A stretch of 13,480 bases of DNA from an uncultured Dialister sp. (lineage in GTDB: Bacteria > Bacillota > Negativicutes > Veillonellales > Dialisteraceae), in assembly GCF_900541605.1 (NCBI RefSeq), contig NZ_UQKJ01000052.1, forward strand, positions 1-13,480, written 5' to 3'. The notes beneath the pieces are model-generated. The model was not told where the DNA came from. It searched no databases and worked only from the letters and a program-made list of their open reading frames with translations. A program made the position numbers and the translations under genes. Positions 1 through 6,177 of this stretch are shown piece by piece (the first letter of the stretch is position 1; each line of letters begins with the position of its first letter).

Positions 1-53
1 GTGAAGGCGGCCGTACCGTAGGCGCAGGCGTTGTAGCTAAGATTGTAAAATAA
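1..53 (+). CDS. tuf: Elongation factor Tu, C-terminal end (partial)
   Basis: Only the last 16 codons and the stop are present, with the gene starting left of the window. They read EGGRTVGAGVVAKIVK, the well-known EF-Tu C-terminus (E. coli ends EGGRTVGAGVVAKVLG); bases 1-2 complete the preceding codon. EF-Tu is the GTPase that delivers aminoacyl-tRNA to the ribosome; this tail belongs to its third beta-barrel domain. The stop is followed at once by a strong terminator, so tuf ends its transcription unit here and is not co-transcribed with rpmG-secE-nusG downstream. The identification is firm despite the short length. Confidence 0.93.
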   Translation, partial: EGGRTVGAGVVAKIVK

Positions 54-57
54 TCGG

Positions 58-111
58 TTCTACCGAAATAAAAAAGACTCCCCTATGGGAGTCTTTTTTA
101 TTTCGGTAGAA
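58..111 (+). terminator. tuf intrinsic terminator, 25-bp perfect stem
   Basis: Positions 58-82 pair perfectly with 87-111 around a CTAT tetraloop. The core is GACTCCC/GGGAGTC, flanked by an A-run on the left and a six-T run (94-99) on the right, then a TTCTACCGAAAT extension. Because A- and T-runs lie on opposite sides of the core, it could terminate on either strand. It sits five bases after the tuf stop. Confidence 0.93.
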
Positions 112-215
112 CATAGAACTGAGAGTTAAAGAGAATCCTTCCAGCGTAGGGAGCATGGCATATGACCGGGATTTGCCGCTATTTTCAGTGGTAAAGACGG
201 CCAATGGGTCTCCCA

Positions 216-244
216 TTGCTTTGCGTTCTTTCTTTTTGTAAAAT
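216..244 (+). promoter_or_regulatory. Candidate sigma-A promoter for the 407-aa helical protein
   Basis: TTGCTT (216-221), a 17-base spacer and TAAAAT (239-244). The start point would fall near 251, directly before the ribosome binding site at 258-265, giving a very short leader. It follows the tuf terminator, so the next gene needs its own promoter. The match is reasonable but not perfect. Confidence 0.5.
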
Positions 245-272
245 GAATATAAAATGGAAGGAGGTCATCTGT

Positions 273-1496
273 ATGGCAGATTCGGAGAAACTTCGAGAAT
301 ATAAAAAAAAGATGCGGGCTGCTTTTTCCCGGGCCGCTCACTATAATTTCGTTGACTGGCGGCACATGGGATATCTGGTCCATGATATAGATGAATTATT
401 GGACAGCGCTTTGCAGGATTTTTCTCTTCCTGATCAGTGGTGGGACCTTTTTAATTTTACCTTTGCCACGTATATCAAATGGTCGAAGACGAACATGCAG
501 GAAAGCGGGCAAACCAGGGGTTTCGTGTATCAGATACTGGGCATATGGGAAAATATCTGTGGATGCATTCCCGATGAAAAAGATGAAACCAAAATGCTTG
601 ATTTCATTCTTAAACGCCTGGATGGCCGGATCGTGGATTACATGGAAGATGATGTATATCATTTTGTCATTGGCCATTTCAGGAAACCATCCATGCTGGC
701 AAAGAAGAGAAAATTCATAGAAGCGAAACTGCCGGGGCTGGAAGAAGCCATGCAGGAAGACCCTTATAAAAAATTTGAAGTAGAAAAATGCAAAAACTAT
801 CTGTTGCAGATTCTTGCTGATGAAGGGGCACCTATAGAAGAAGTGGAAAAGTATGCGGCCAGCTATGGGGACGACCATACAGAGCAGATGCTGAAAATCT
901 ACAGGGAACGGGGAGAAACGGACCGGGAAATGAAGCTCCTGCAGGAGGCTCTTCCAGGCATGTCCGATTGGAGCAGAAATACTCTGGCCTACGAAGAACG
1001 GCTGAAGGAAATTTATCTCAGTAAAGGTATGACAGAAAAATACTTTGACTTGCTGGAGACCATGTTTTATGAGCATCCGGGGCGGGAGGAAATTTATAAG
1101 GAATACCGCAGCCGGTTTACCGATGAGGAATGGGCAGGAAAACGGGAAACGCTCCTGAAAAACCTGCGGGGAAATTGGGATGCCATGCCTTTCTTTGCCA
1201 GGGAAAAACAGTATGACTACCTCATGGAAGCGGCGGAAAATATGCATGACTTCGGAAATTATGAAAAACTTCTGAAAGAACTGTATCCCGATCGCTCTCT
1301 GGCCATCTATGTCTATCATGCGGATGCTGCCATGGAAGATGCCCGTGATAGAAGGGGCTACAGGAAGGTGAAAAGAATCCTGAAAAAGATGCTGACCTAT
1401 CCCCATGGACCGGAAACAGCGGCACAGCTCGCTGAAAAATACAGGAAAACATATCCAAGGCGTACCTCACTCCTTGAGGAGCTCAAAGAGTTCTGA
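273..1496 (+). CDS. Uncharacterised alpha-helical repeat protein, 407 aa
   Basis: I do not recognise a named family with certainty. The start at 273 is chosen because a perfect AAGGAGGT lies at 258-265 with a 7-base spacer; an in-frame ATG at 204 has no such site. The product reads as helical throughout: aromatic and charged helices (WWDLF, YIKWSK) in the first half, then helix pairs such as ERLKEIYLSKGMTEKYFDLL, and an ending YPRRTSLLEELKEF. The C-terminal part resembles, from memory, the helical region that follows SWIM zinc fingers in some Firmicute proteins (also DUF6880-like ends), but no CxCx(n)CxH zinc motif is present. There is no signal peptide or membrane segment, so it is probably cytoplasmic. 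It stands alone between the tuf terminator and repeat-like DNA. A scaffold or protein-binding role is only a guess. Confidence 0.8.
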   Translation: MADSEKLREYKKKMRAAFSRAAHYNFVDWRHMGYLVHDIDELLDSALQDFSLPDQWWDLFNFTFATYIKWSKTNMQESGQTRGFVYQILGIWENICGCIPDEKDETKMLDFILKRLDGRIVDYMEDDVYHFVIGHFRKPSMLAKKRKFIEAKLPGLEEAMQEDPYKKFEVEKCKNYLLQILADEGAPIEEVEKYAASYGDDHTEQMLKIYRERGETDREMKLLQEALPGMSDWSRNTLAYEERLKEIYLSKGMTEKYFDLLETMFYEHPGREEIYKEYRSRFTDEEWAGKRETLLKNLRGNWDAMPFFAREKQYDYLMEAAENMHDFGNYEKLLKELYPDRSLAIYVYHADAAMEDARDRRGYRKVKRILKKMLTYPHGPETAAQLAEKYRKTYPRRTSLLEELKEF

Positions 1497-1583
1497 AAGC
1501 TATTGCTCTTTGGGAAAGGAGGCTGCCTGTCTGGGGTCCCTGCGAATCCGGTCCCCCTTGAGGTGGCAGTGAACACAATTCGA

Positions 1584-1624
1584 AGGAGCGATAGCGACGC
1601 ACAAATTGTCGTGAGTCGCTTCCT
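1584..1624. repeat. Imperfect REP-like hairpin
   Basis: AGGAGCGA (1584-1591) pairs with TCGCTTCCT (1616-1624) with one bulged base, and GCGAC (1594-1598) pairs with GTCGT (1608-1612) with one G-T pair. The loop is short. No T-run follows, so it is not an ordinary terminator. Confidence 0.5.
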
Positions 1625-1718
1625 GCGGGGGTGGTGCGGGCGAAGTGAGAGGGGGGTACCGGTTAGCAGCACTGGTGACTGTAGTCAATTTAAATCCTAA
1701 TCCCAATATGGCTTTTCT

Positions 1719-1756
1719 GGAGCTGTATGTCAGACGAACTGTTAACATGCAGCTCC
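1719..1756. repeat. 12-bp inverted repeat in the intergenic stretch
   Basis: GGAGCTGTATGT (1719-1730) pairs with ACATGCAGCTCC (1745-1756), eleven Watson-Crick pairs plus one G-T pair, around a 14-base loop. No T-run follows. It could form an RNA hairpin or mark the end of a repeated element. Confidence 0.5.
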
Positions 1757-1946
1757 TGGAGAAGGAGCGCGCCAAAGGTGGAGGATGGGTTATCGGGAAA
1801 GGGCCGTTGCTCTTTACTGGTTCCGGTTATAGGGGTGGCTGGTGAGGCTGAAAGGGGTGGACAGACTGCTTCAAACCTTTCAACCCAATCCTTATAGCCC
1901 ATATCTGCCATGAGATTTCCTGCCATCAGATGCCTGTTTTCTACTC

Positions 1947-1976
1947 TTGCAGTAGGCACCGCTGCGATGATACAAT
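1947..1976 (+). promoter_or_regulatory. Candidate promoter for the GNAT gene
   Basis: TTGCAG (1947-1952), an 18-base spacer and TACAAT (1971-1976), with an extended -10 TG at 1968-1969 (TGATACAAT). The start point would be near 1983, about 37 bases before the chosen start codon. Confidence 0.6.
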
Positions 1977-2019
1977 CCCTTATATGACTGATCTATACAG
2001 ACAGAAAGGGGCAGCATCT

Positions 2020-2541
2020 ATGATATGGCAGAGAGAATCGGAGAAAGCATTTCCGGAAATCCGGGATTTTTACTGGCGCCTCATCGATGACATGGCATCG
2101 GTAAATGACCGGATCGGGTGGAAGAAGGGAATCTATCCCAGTGACGATTTTCTTATAGAAAGCCTGAAAAAAGGGGAACTCTACAGTCTGCGGGAGAATG
2201 GGGTTATTCTGGGCACAGTTATTTTGAACAGTGATTCCAACGAAGGATATAAAGGGCTCCCCTGGTCCAGAGATTTTGCTTCCCACGATATTCTGGTCCC
2301 CCACGGGCTGGCGGTCAGCCCCAGAGTGCAGAACCGGGGCATTGGCAGGCGGCTGGTGGGGCATGTGCTGGACGAAGCCAGGGCAGAAGGTAAAAAGGCT
2401 GTTCGGCTGGATATTCTGGGAACCAATAGGCAGGCGGAAGCTCTATACCGGTCAGCGGGCTTTTCCTTTGTGGCGGCCAGAAAGATGTACTATCCCGATA
2501 CGGGATGGACGGAGTATAAAATGTTTGAGCTGAATCTGTAA
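2020..2541 (+). CDS. GNAT-family N-acetyltransferase, 173 aa
   Basis: The product is a GCN5-related acetyltransferase, which moves an acetyl group from acetyl-CoA to an amine. The acetyl-CoA pyrophosphate loop is visible as VQNRGIGRRLV (about residues 103-113, the Q/RxxGxG/A motif), preceded by the HGLAVSP strand. Motif B follows as LDILGTNRQAEALYRSAGF (about 130-148), where the Asn and Tyr are typical. Length fits a single-domain GNAT. The start at 2020 has AAAGGGG about eight bases upstream; earlier in-frame ATGs at 1930 and 1984 lack a site and lie before or at the inferred transcription start. The substrate cannot be told: the small lone gene and aromatic C-terminal segment (KMYYPDTGWTEYK) fit a small-molecule or peptide acetyltransferase. 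It has its own promoter and terminator. Confidence 0.9.
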   Translation: MIWQRESEKAFPEIRDFYWRLIDDMASVNDRIGWKKGIYPSDDFLIESLKKGELYSLRENGVILGTVILNSDSNEGYKGLPWSRDFASHDILVPHGLAVSPRVQNRGIGRRLVGHVLDEARAEGKKAVRLDILGTNRQAEALYRSAGFSFVAARKMYYPDTGWTEYKMFELNL

Positions 2542-2614
2542 AGACCGCAGCTTCAGAAAAATGCTGCCATATGAGCTTGGACATTACACTATCAGGGACC
2601 CTGTTGCTATGTAA

Positions 2615-2660
2615 GGAGGGCTCAGACAGGAGAATGATCTCCTGCCTGGGCCCTCCTTTT
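2615..2660 (+). terminator. Terminator after the GNAT gene
   Basis: GGAGGGCTCAGACAGGAGA (2615-2633) pairs with TCTCCTGCCTGGGCCCTCC (2638-2656) around ATGA, with one G-T pair and one A-C mismatch. TTTT and a T-rich tail follow from 2657. Confidence 0.9.
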
Positions 2661-2991
2661 ATTATTCTCTGTGGACGGAAAACTACTGGAGAAACTTATG
2701 GATTTTCTATACCCTTCGGTATCCTATCCGTGGGGTCTCTTTATTTTTTCTATTACCCCTTATTTTAAAATTTTATAATGGCTATATAATGAGCAAAAGA
2801 GATTAATAAACAACGTTTGACTCATGAATATAAAGCTGAATTGAGAAAATGAGAGGAGACCTGTCGGCTTTATTGAGAATGATAGACCTGAATAGCAGGA
2901 AAGCAGGTCTGAAAACAAAACGAAATGTTAGGAATGTATTATGGTTTCATTATGAACTGAAGAGAGCTATAATTATTAGCAGAAAGGGAGT

Positions 2992-3081
2992 GTGAGTGCT
3001 AAAAGGAACCGGGCCCGGTACATAGTCAAAGAACAGGCACGGCTCCTGCAGAAGGAGGCGCATGTTTTTCTGAGAGATTAG
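2992..3081 (+). CDS. Possible small ORF, 29 aa, GTG start
   Basis: The frame encodes a short, strongly basic, helix-prone peptide (contains KRNRARYIVKEQARLLQ). A perfect -10 box TATAAT lies at 2968-2973 and an AAAGGGAG at 2983-2990, but that site ends only one base before this GTG, which is too close; it is better placed for an overlapping GTG at 2996 that stops after nine codons. It overlaps the 12-bp palindrome at 3008-3019. It may be a real microprotein, a leader peptide, or an accidental frame in structured RNA. Confidence 0.25.
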   Translation: MSAKRNRARYIVKEQARLLQKEAHVFLRD

Positions 3082-3120
3082 GATACTGACAATCAGTATG
3101 AAAGGAGTATCTGTGATCTC

Positions 3121-3200
3121 GGGAGCCCTGATTCATTCGCAGAGTCAGATTTCATAAGGATTTTTTGCACTACTCTGACAACGATTGAATGAGTGCTTCC
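3121..3200 (+). other. Long imperfect hairpin before the radical SAM gene
   Basis: The arm at 3121-3149 (GGGAG...CATTC...GTCAGA) matches the reverse complement of 3174-3200 (TCTGAC...GAATGA...CTTCCC) over most of its length, with several bulges. The loop includes a T6 run (3161-3166). I see it as a possible structural RNA or operator region; no function can be assigned. Confidence 0.4.
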
Positions 3201-3356
3201 CCCGATAAGGAAGTACCGATTTCCCCTAAAATCGTGGAATGAAGCTTTTCCTCCGACACAGAGTCAGGACTATGTCCCGTATGAGTTGGGAAAGCCTGGG
3301 TTCATGGACGCAATGAGTAAAGAATGGCCCTTGCTTCCGTAATGGAGGTCTTTATT

Positions 3357-4781
3357 ATGGAATTAACACATGCAGTACAGAAAGCAGCTGTCAGTAAGCT
3401 GGTAGACCATATTATTTCGATCAAGGATGAAGAGGAAAGAAGAAAATCCCTGATTCGCCTTTCCTATATGATCCAGAAGGTCTATGGGAATATGTTTGAA
3501 TCCTCCACCTTTGACAGTGTGAGGGAGCTCCTCATGAACAACCATAAATGGTGGAAATATCTGAACCGGGCACTGGATACCCTGAATCCCCACATCATCA
3601 AGACCGCAGTCATGGACCTGGGCTTCGAGGCTGCCTTCTATGGTAATAAGAAACGGTGGGAAAACAGGGAGAAGTATGGTATCAATATTCCCTGGGTCAT
3701 CCTTTTTGATCCAACCAGTGCCTGTAACTGCCACTGCATCGGATGCTGGGCCGCTGAATACGGCCACACCCTGAACCTGTCCTACGATGTGATGAATAAG
3801 ATTGTCACCCAGGGTAAAGCACTGGGCATCCATTTCTACATGATGACCGGCGGGGAACCGCTCGTACGAAAAGCGGATATCCTGAAGCTCTGCAAGGCCC
3901 ATCCGGACTGCGAGTTCCATGCATTTACCAATGGTACTCTCATTGATGACGATTTCTGCAGGAAGGTCTGTGAAGTTGGGAACCTGTCCTTCTCCATCTC
4001 CATTGAAGGCTGGAGAGAAGTAAACAACAGCCGCCGTGGTAAGGGCCACTTTGACAAAGTGATGCATGCCATGGACCTGCTCCATAAATATGGTATCGTC
4101 TATGGTACATCCATATGCTATACCCGGAAGAACATTGAAACAGTCACCTCCGATGACTTCATTGACATGCTCATCAGTAAGGGCGCCTGGTACACCTGGT
4201 ACTTCCATTACATGCCTGTGGGTAAGGGTGCATCCCTGGATCTTCTGCCTACCAGGGAGCAGCGGGCCTATATGGTTCACAGGGTTCGTGAAATCCGGGA
4301 ACTGGAAACGGGCAAACCCTTCATGGCCCTGGACTTCCAGAATGATGGCCAGTACATCGGCGGCTGCATAGCCGGCGGCCGGAACTATTGCCATATCAAT
4401 CCGAACGGCGATGTGGAGCCCTGTGTATTTATCCATTACTCCAGCGCAAATATCAATAAAGATGATCTTCTTACCTGCCTGTCCCAGCCCCTGTTCAAGG
4501 AATACGCCAAAGGGCAGCCATTCAATAAGAACCATCTCCGCCCCTGCCCCATGCTGGAAAATCCGCCTAAACTGGCAGCCATGGTGAAACGGTGCGGCGC
4601 CAAATCCACGGATCTCCTGGCTCCGGAGTCAGCCGATGAACTCTGCGATAAGTGCATGCCCTATGCACGGCAGTGGGCTCCTATGGCGGACAAGCTGTGG
4701 AAATCCATAAAGAACCGGAAGGTCATGGAAGACCATAAAGCGCCGGAAGAGATGAAGAGGAATATTTCCAAAGGAGCCTGA
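3357..4781 (+). CDS. Radical SAM protein with SPASM-like C-terminal cysteine cluster, 474 aa
   Basis: The radical SAM signature is complete: C123-x3-C127-x2-C130 (within SACNCHCIGCW) binds the [4Fe-4S] cluster that cleaves S-adenosylmethionine. TGGEP (164-168) is the SAM-contacting motif, and SISIEGW (213-219) lies on a later barrel strand. The C-terminal part holds cysteines at 337, 345, 356, 397, 413, 430 and 433. The piece GCIAGGRNYCHINPNGDVEPC is typical of SPASM-type domains, which bind auxiliary Fe-S clusters in peptide-modifying and related enzymes. A helical N-terminal domain of about 105 residues precedes the barrel. The start at 3357 follows GGAGGTC with suitable spacing; an ATG at 3324 has none. 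No maturation substrate peptide or transporter is adjacent, so the substrate is unknown. Related proteins in anaerobes are, as I recall, mostly annotated only as radical SAM protein. Confidence 0.92.
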   Translation: MELTHAVQKAAVSKLVDHIISIKDEEERRKSLIRLSYMIQKVYGNMFESSTFDSVRELLMNNHKWWKYLNRALDTLNPHIIKTAVMDLGFEAAFYGNKKRWENREKYGINIPWVILFDPTSACNCHCIGCWAAEYGHTLNLSYDVMNKIVTQGKALGIHFYMMTGGEPLVRKADILKLCKAHPDCEFHAFTNGTLIDDDFCRKVCEVGNLSFSISIEGWREVNNSRRGKGHFDKVMHAMDLLHKYGIVYGTSICYTRKNIETVTSDDFIDMLISKGAWYTWYFHYMPVGKGASLDLLPTREQRAYMVHRVREIRELETGKPFMALDFQNDGQYIGGCIAGGRNYCHINPNGDVEPCVFIHYSSANINKDDLLTCLSQPLFKEYAKGQPFNKNHLRPCPMLENPPKLAAMVKRCGAKSTDLLAPESADELCDKCMPYARQWAPMADKLWKSIKNRKVMEDHKAPEEMKRNISKGA

Positions 4782-4822
4782 CCGAAACGGAAGGTGGATA
4801 TTTCCAGGTCCATAGACATCCG

Positions 4823-4846
4823 CTCCCAGCCGCTGGCGGCCGGGAG
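4823..4846 (+). other. GC-rich hairpin without T-run
   Basis: CTCCC (4823-4827) pairs with GGGAG (4842-4846) and GCCG (4829-4832) with CGGC (4837-4840) around CTGG, with one mismatch. It lies 42 bases after the radical SAM stop and may stabilise the 3' end of that mRNA. Confidence 0.4.
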
Positions 4847-4902
4847 TTGGAAGCCCCGCCGGGTACATTCAATGTCAGTAGCAAAATAATTTCACAAAAC
4901 CA

Positions 4903-4932
4903 TTTACAAAGCCGGTCATCCTGTGCTACAAT
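4903..4932 (+). promoter_or_regulatory. Upstream promoter of the rpmG operon, inside a terminator
   Basis: TTTACA (4903-4908), an 18-base spacer and TACAAT (4927-4932). Both boxes fit sigma-A consensus well. Almost the whole promoter overlaps the terminator stem at 4909-4956, so RNA started here (near 4939) would lack the left arm and read through toward rpmG. Confidence 0.55.
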
Positions 4933-4960
4933 AGTCTCGCTGGGATGGCCCGGCTTTTTT
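4909..4960 (+). terminator. Terminator after the radical SAM gene
   Basis: AAGCCGG (4909-4915) pairs with CCGGCTT (4950-4956) and TCATCC (4916-4921) with GGATGG (4943-4948), with one bulged C and one G-T pair, around a 21-base loop. Six Ts (4955-4960) follow. It separates radical SAM transcription from the ribosomal operon. Confidence 0.8.
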
Positions 4961-4984
4961 AAATGCAAAGTTTCGAGAAATCGG

Positions 4985-5014
4985 TTGACTTGTGCATAGT
5001 GCTTATGATATACT
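4985..5014 (+). promoter_or_regulatory. Main promoter of rpmG-secE-nusG-rplKA
   Basis: TTGACT (4985-4990), an 18-base spacer and TATACT (5009-5014), each one base from consensus. The start point would be near 5021, about 48 bases before rpmG. A short GGCC-GCG-GGCC hairpin lies in the leader. Confidence 0.85.
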
Positions 5015-5068
5015 AGTTAAGCATGTTAATTGGCCGCGGGCCGAGAAAGATTGAGTGAGGTGTAAAGA

Positions 5069-5218
5069 ATGCGTGAAGGAATTACTCTTGCATGCACAGA
5101 ATGCAAGCGCCGCAATTATCGTACAAACAAGAATAAGAAGAATACGTCCGAACGTCTTGAAATGATGAAGTACTGCAAATGGTGCCACAAACACACTCTG
5201 CACAAAGAAACAAAATAA
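5069..5218 (+). CDS. rpmG: 50S ribosomal protein L33, 49 aa
   Basis: The product is the small zinc-ribbon ribosomal protein L33 of the large subunit, near the exit (E) site. The two zinc-binding pairs are intact: C9-x2-C12 (CTEC) and C36-x2-C39 (CKWC), so it is the zinc-containing type. The pattern ITLACTECKRRNY, a lysine/asparagine-rich middle and KYCKWCHKHTLHKE are diagnostic, and 49 residues is the usual length. GTGAGGTG lies a few bases before the ATG. rpmG-secE-nusG is the standard order in Firmicutes. If zinc-free paralogues exist elsewhere in the genome, this copy would be the one used when zinc is ample, as is known for other Firmicutes. Confidence 0.97.
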   Translation: MREGITLACTECKRRNYRTNKNKKNTSERLEMMKYCKWCHKHTLHKETK

Positions 5219-5246
5219 TTTGAGTGATTGAAACTGGGGTGTGAGC

Positions 5247-5492
5247 ATGGCCAAGGCGAAGCGTAAGACTAAGACACAGGTAGCGAAAGCACAGGAAGCT
5301 AATGCCTCATGGACCAGGTTTTTCAAAGAAACCAAGATGGAAATGAAGAAGGTCATCTGGCCGGACAAACACCAGATGATTCAGTATACCATTGCCGTCA
5401 TTGTGTCCGTGATTGTGGTTTCATTCCTGATCGTTGCAGTTGACTTCATATTCGGCGGCCTCTCTAATTTATTAGTACACGTCGTGGGCTGA
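5247..5492 (+). CDS. secE: Preprotein translocase subunit SecE, 81 aa
   Basis: SecE clamps the SecY channel in the inner membrane and is essential for Sec-dependent export. The product has the single-span Gram-positive form: a lysine-rich cytoplasmic N-terminus (1-20), the amphipathic helix and hinge FFKETKMEMKKVIWPDK (25-41, with the conserved VxWP), and one membrane segment at about 46-68. The start at 5247 is preferred because GGGGTG (5236-5241) sits five bases ahead; an in-frame GTG at 5241 would overlap that site. It lies 28 bases after rpmG and 13 before nusG, so the three are co-transcribed. Confidence 0.96.
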   Translation: MAKAKRKTKTQVAKAQEANASWTRFFKETKMEMKKVIWPDKHQMIQYTIAVIVSVIVVSFLIVAVDFIFGGLSNLLVHVVG

Positions 5493-5505
5493 AAGGAGAA
5501 GAGCC

Positions 5506-6129
5506 ATGTCCGATAAAGAAGTCGAAAACAAGAAAGCAGAAGCAGAAAATCAGGGTGAAGTCAGTGCTCCGACCGAAATTGGTGAACCTACCGAAGGCGC
5601 CAAGAAAGATATCCGCTGGTACGTAATCCATACCTATTCCGGATATGAAAACAAGGTCAAAGATACGCTGACAAGAAAAGTCCATTCCATGGGAATGGAT
5701 GATACCATCCGTGAAATTCTGCTCCCACTGGAAGAAGCGGAAGAAGAAAAAGACGGGAAGGTAAAACTTGTCTCCCGTAAAATTTTCCCCGGATACCTTC
5801 TCATCAAGATGGAAGTCAATGACAGAAGCTGGTATGTCGTAAGAAACACACCGGGTGTCACAGGCTTTGTAGGAACCACCACAAAGCCGATTCCCCTTTC
5901 TGATGAAGAAGCAGAAAGAATCATCAACGGCGGCGTAAAGACCGCCAATGCGGAAACCGATGTAAAACCGGGCGACCGCATCAGGATCACCAAGGGCGTC
6001 TTTGAAGACCGCACCGCTGTGGTCCTCGAAGTTTCTGATGATAAGACCAAGATTAAGGCTGACATCAGCAACTTCGGTACAACAACAACGATAGAGCTGG
6101 AAGCCGGTTCCTTCGAACCCCTTCCTTAA
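5506..6129 (+). CDS. nusG: Transcription termination/antitermination factor NusG, 207 aa
   Basis: NusG binds RNA polymerase to change pausing and to link it to the ribosome or Rho. The NGN domain covers about residues 36-140, starting RWYVIHTYSGYENKV and including RKIFPGYLLIKM and VRNTPGVTGFVG. A KOW domain covers about 153-187 (PGDRIRITKGVFEDRTAVVLEV). Two points are unusual: an acidic, lysine/glutamate-rich N-terminal tail of about 34 residues, and an alanine at 171 where the KOW glycine is expected (usual pattern GPFxxxxGxV). AAAGGAG lies eight bases before the ATG. Identity is certain from domains and context. Confidence 0.97.
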   Translation: MSDKEVENKKAEAENQGEVSAPTEIGEPTEGAKKDIRWYVIHTYSGYENKVKDTLTRKVHSMGMDDTIREILLPLEEAEEEKDGKVKLVSRKIFPGYLLIKMEVNDRSWYVVRNTPGVTGFVGTTTKPIPLSDEEAERIINGGVKTANAETDVKPGDRIRITKGVFEDRTAVVLEVSDDKTKIKADISNFGTTTTIELEAGSFEPLP

Positions 6130-6139
6130 ATAAACTCTT

Positions 6140-6177
6140 GTGGGACTGCCTTGAACTAGACTCGTCCCACCGTGGGA
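6140..6177 (+). promoter_or_regulatory. Alternating RNA hairpins before the rplK leader
   Basis: GTGGGAC (6140-6146) can pair perfectly with GTCCCAC (6164-6170). The same right arm, TCCCA (6165-6169), can instead pair with TGGGA (6173-6177), which is also part of the proposed L1 site. The two pairings exclude each other, which looks like a switch. This is an inference from pairing only. Confidence 0.4.

Larger units (their letters stand above)
1497..1946. repeat. Gene-free, G-rich, repeat-like intergenic DNA
   Basis: About 450 bases with no convincing gene. Short open frames cross it on both strands but have no proper ribosome binding sites and low-complexity products. The stretch from about 1560 to 1700 is G-rich, unlike the neighbouring genes, and holds clustered inverted repeats (hairpins at 1584-1624 and 1719-1756). 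The style suggests a dispersed extragenic repeat or remnant of a small mobile element. Copy number cannot be judged from a single window. Confidence 0.45.
2661..3356 (+). other. Long upstream region of the radical SAM gene, rich in inverted repeats
   Basis: About 700 bases separate the GNAT terminator from the radical SAM start. The left part is AT-rich and has TATAAT boxes at 2774-2779, 2785-2790 and 2968-2973, none with a good -35. From about 2990 the character changes: a perfect 12-bp palindrome ACCGGGCCCGGT (3008-3019), a hairpin ATACTGA-CAA-TCAGTAT (3083-3099), a long imperfect stem (3121-3149 with 3174-3200) and a small hairpin CGATTT/AAATCG near 3210-3230. If transcription starts near 2980, the leader would be about 375 bases and highly structured. 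No known riboswitch consensus that I remember (TPP, FMN, SAM-I, cobalamin, T-box) is recognisable. It could be a structured leader, a small RNA, or a decayed element. Confidence 0.45.

Noticed and set aside
396..1406. 336-codon minus-strand frame opposite the helical protein gene
   Set aside because: Phe/His-rich product without start signals; the plus-strand gene has a perfect ribosome binding site.
1645..1845. 66-codon plus-strand frame and a minus-strand frame (1690-1959) in the intergenic stretch
   Set aside because: No ribosome binding sites; the products look like repeat-derived translations. A faint transposase-like look of the minus frame was not strong enough to call.
3170..3300. 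Minus-strand frame of about 40 codons in the radical SAM upstream region
   Set aside because: The peptide looks protein-like but has no ATG or ribosome binding site; a frame of this length is common by chance.
2661..3356. Known riboswitch or housekeeping RNA (TPP, FMN, SAM, cobalamin, T-box, 6S, RNase P, tmRNA, SRP)
   Set aside because: None of the conserved core sequences I remember for these RNAs could be found.
3363..4535. 390-codon minus-strand frame opposite the radical SAM gene
   Set aside because: Shadow of a well-supported gene; no family resemblance and no start signals.
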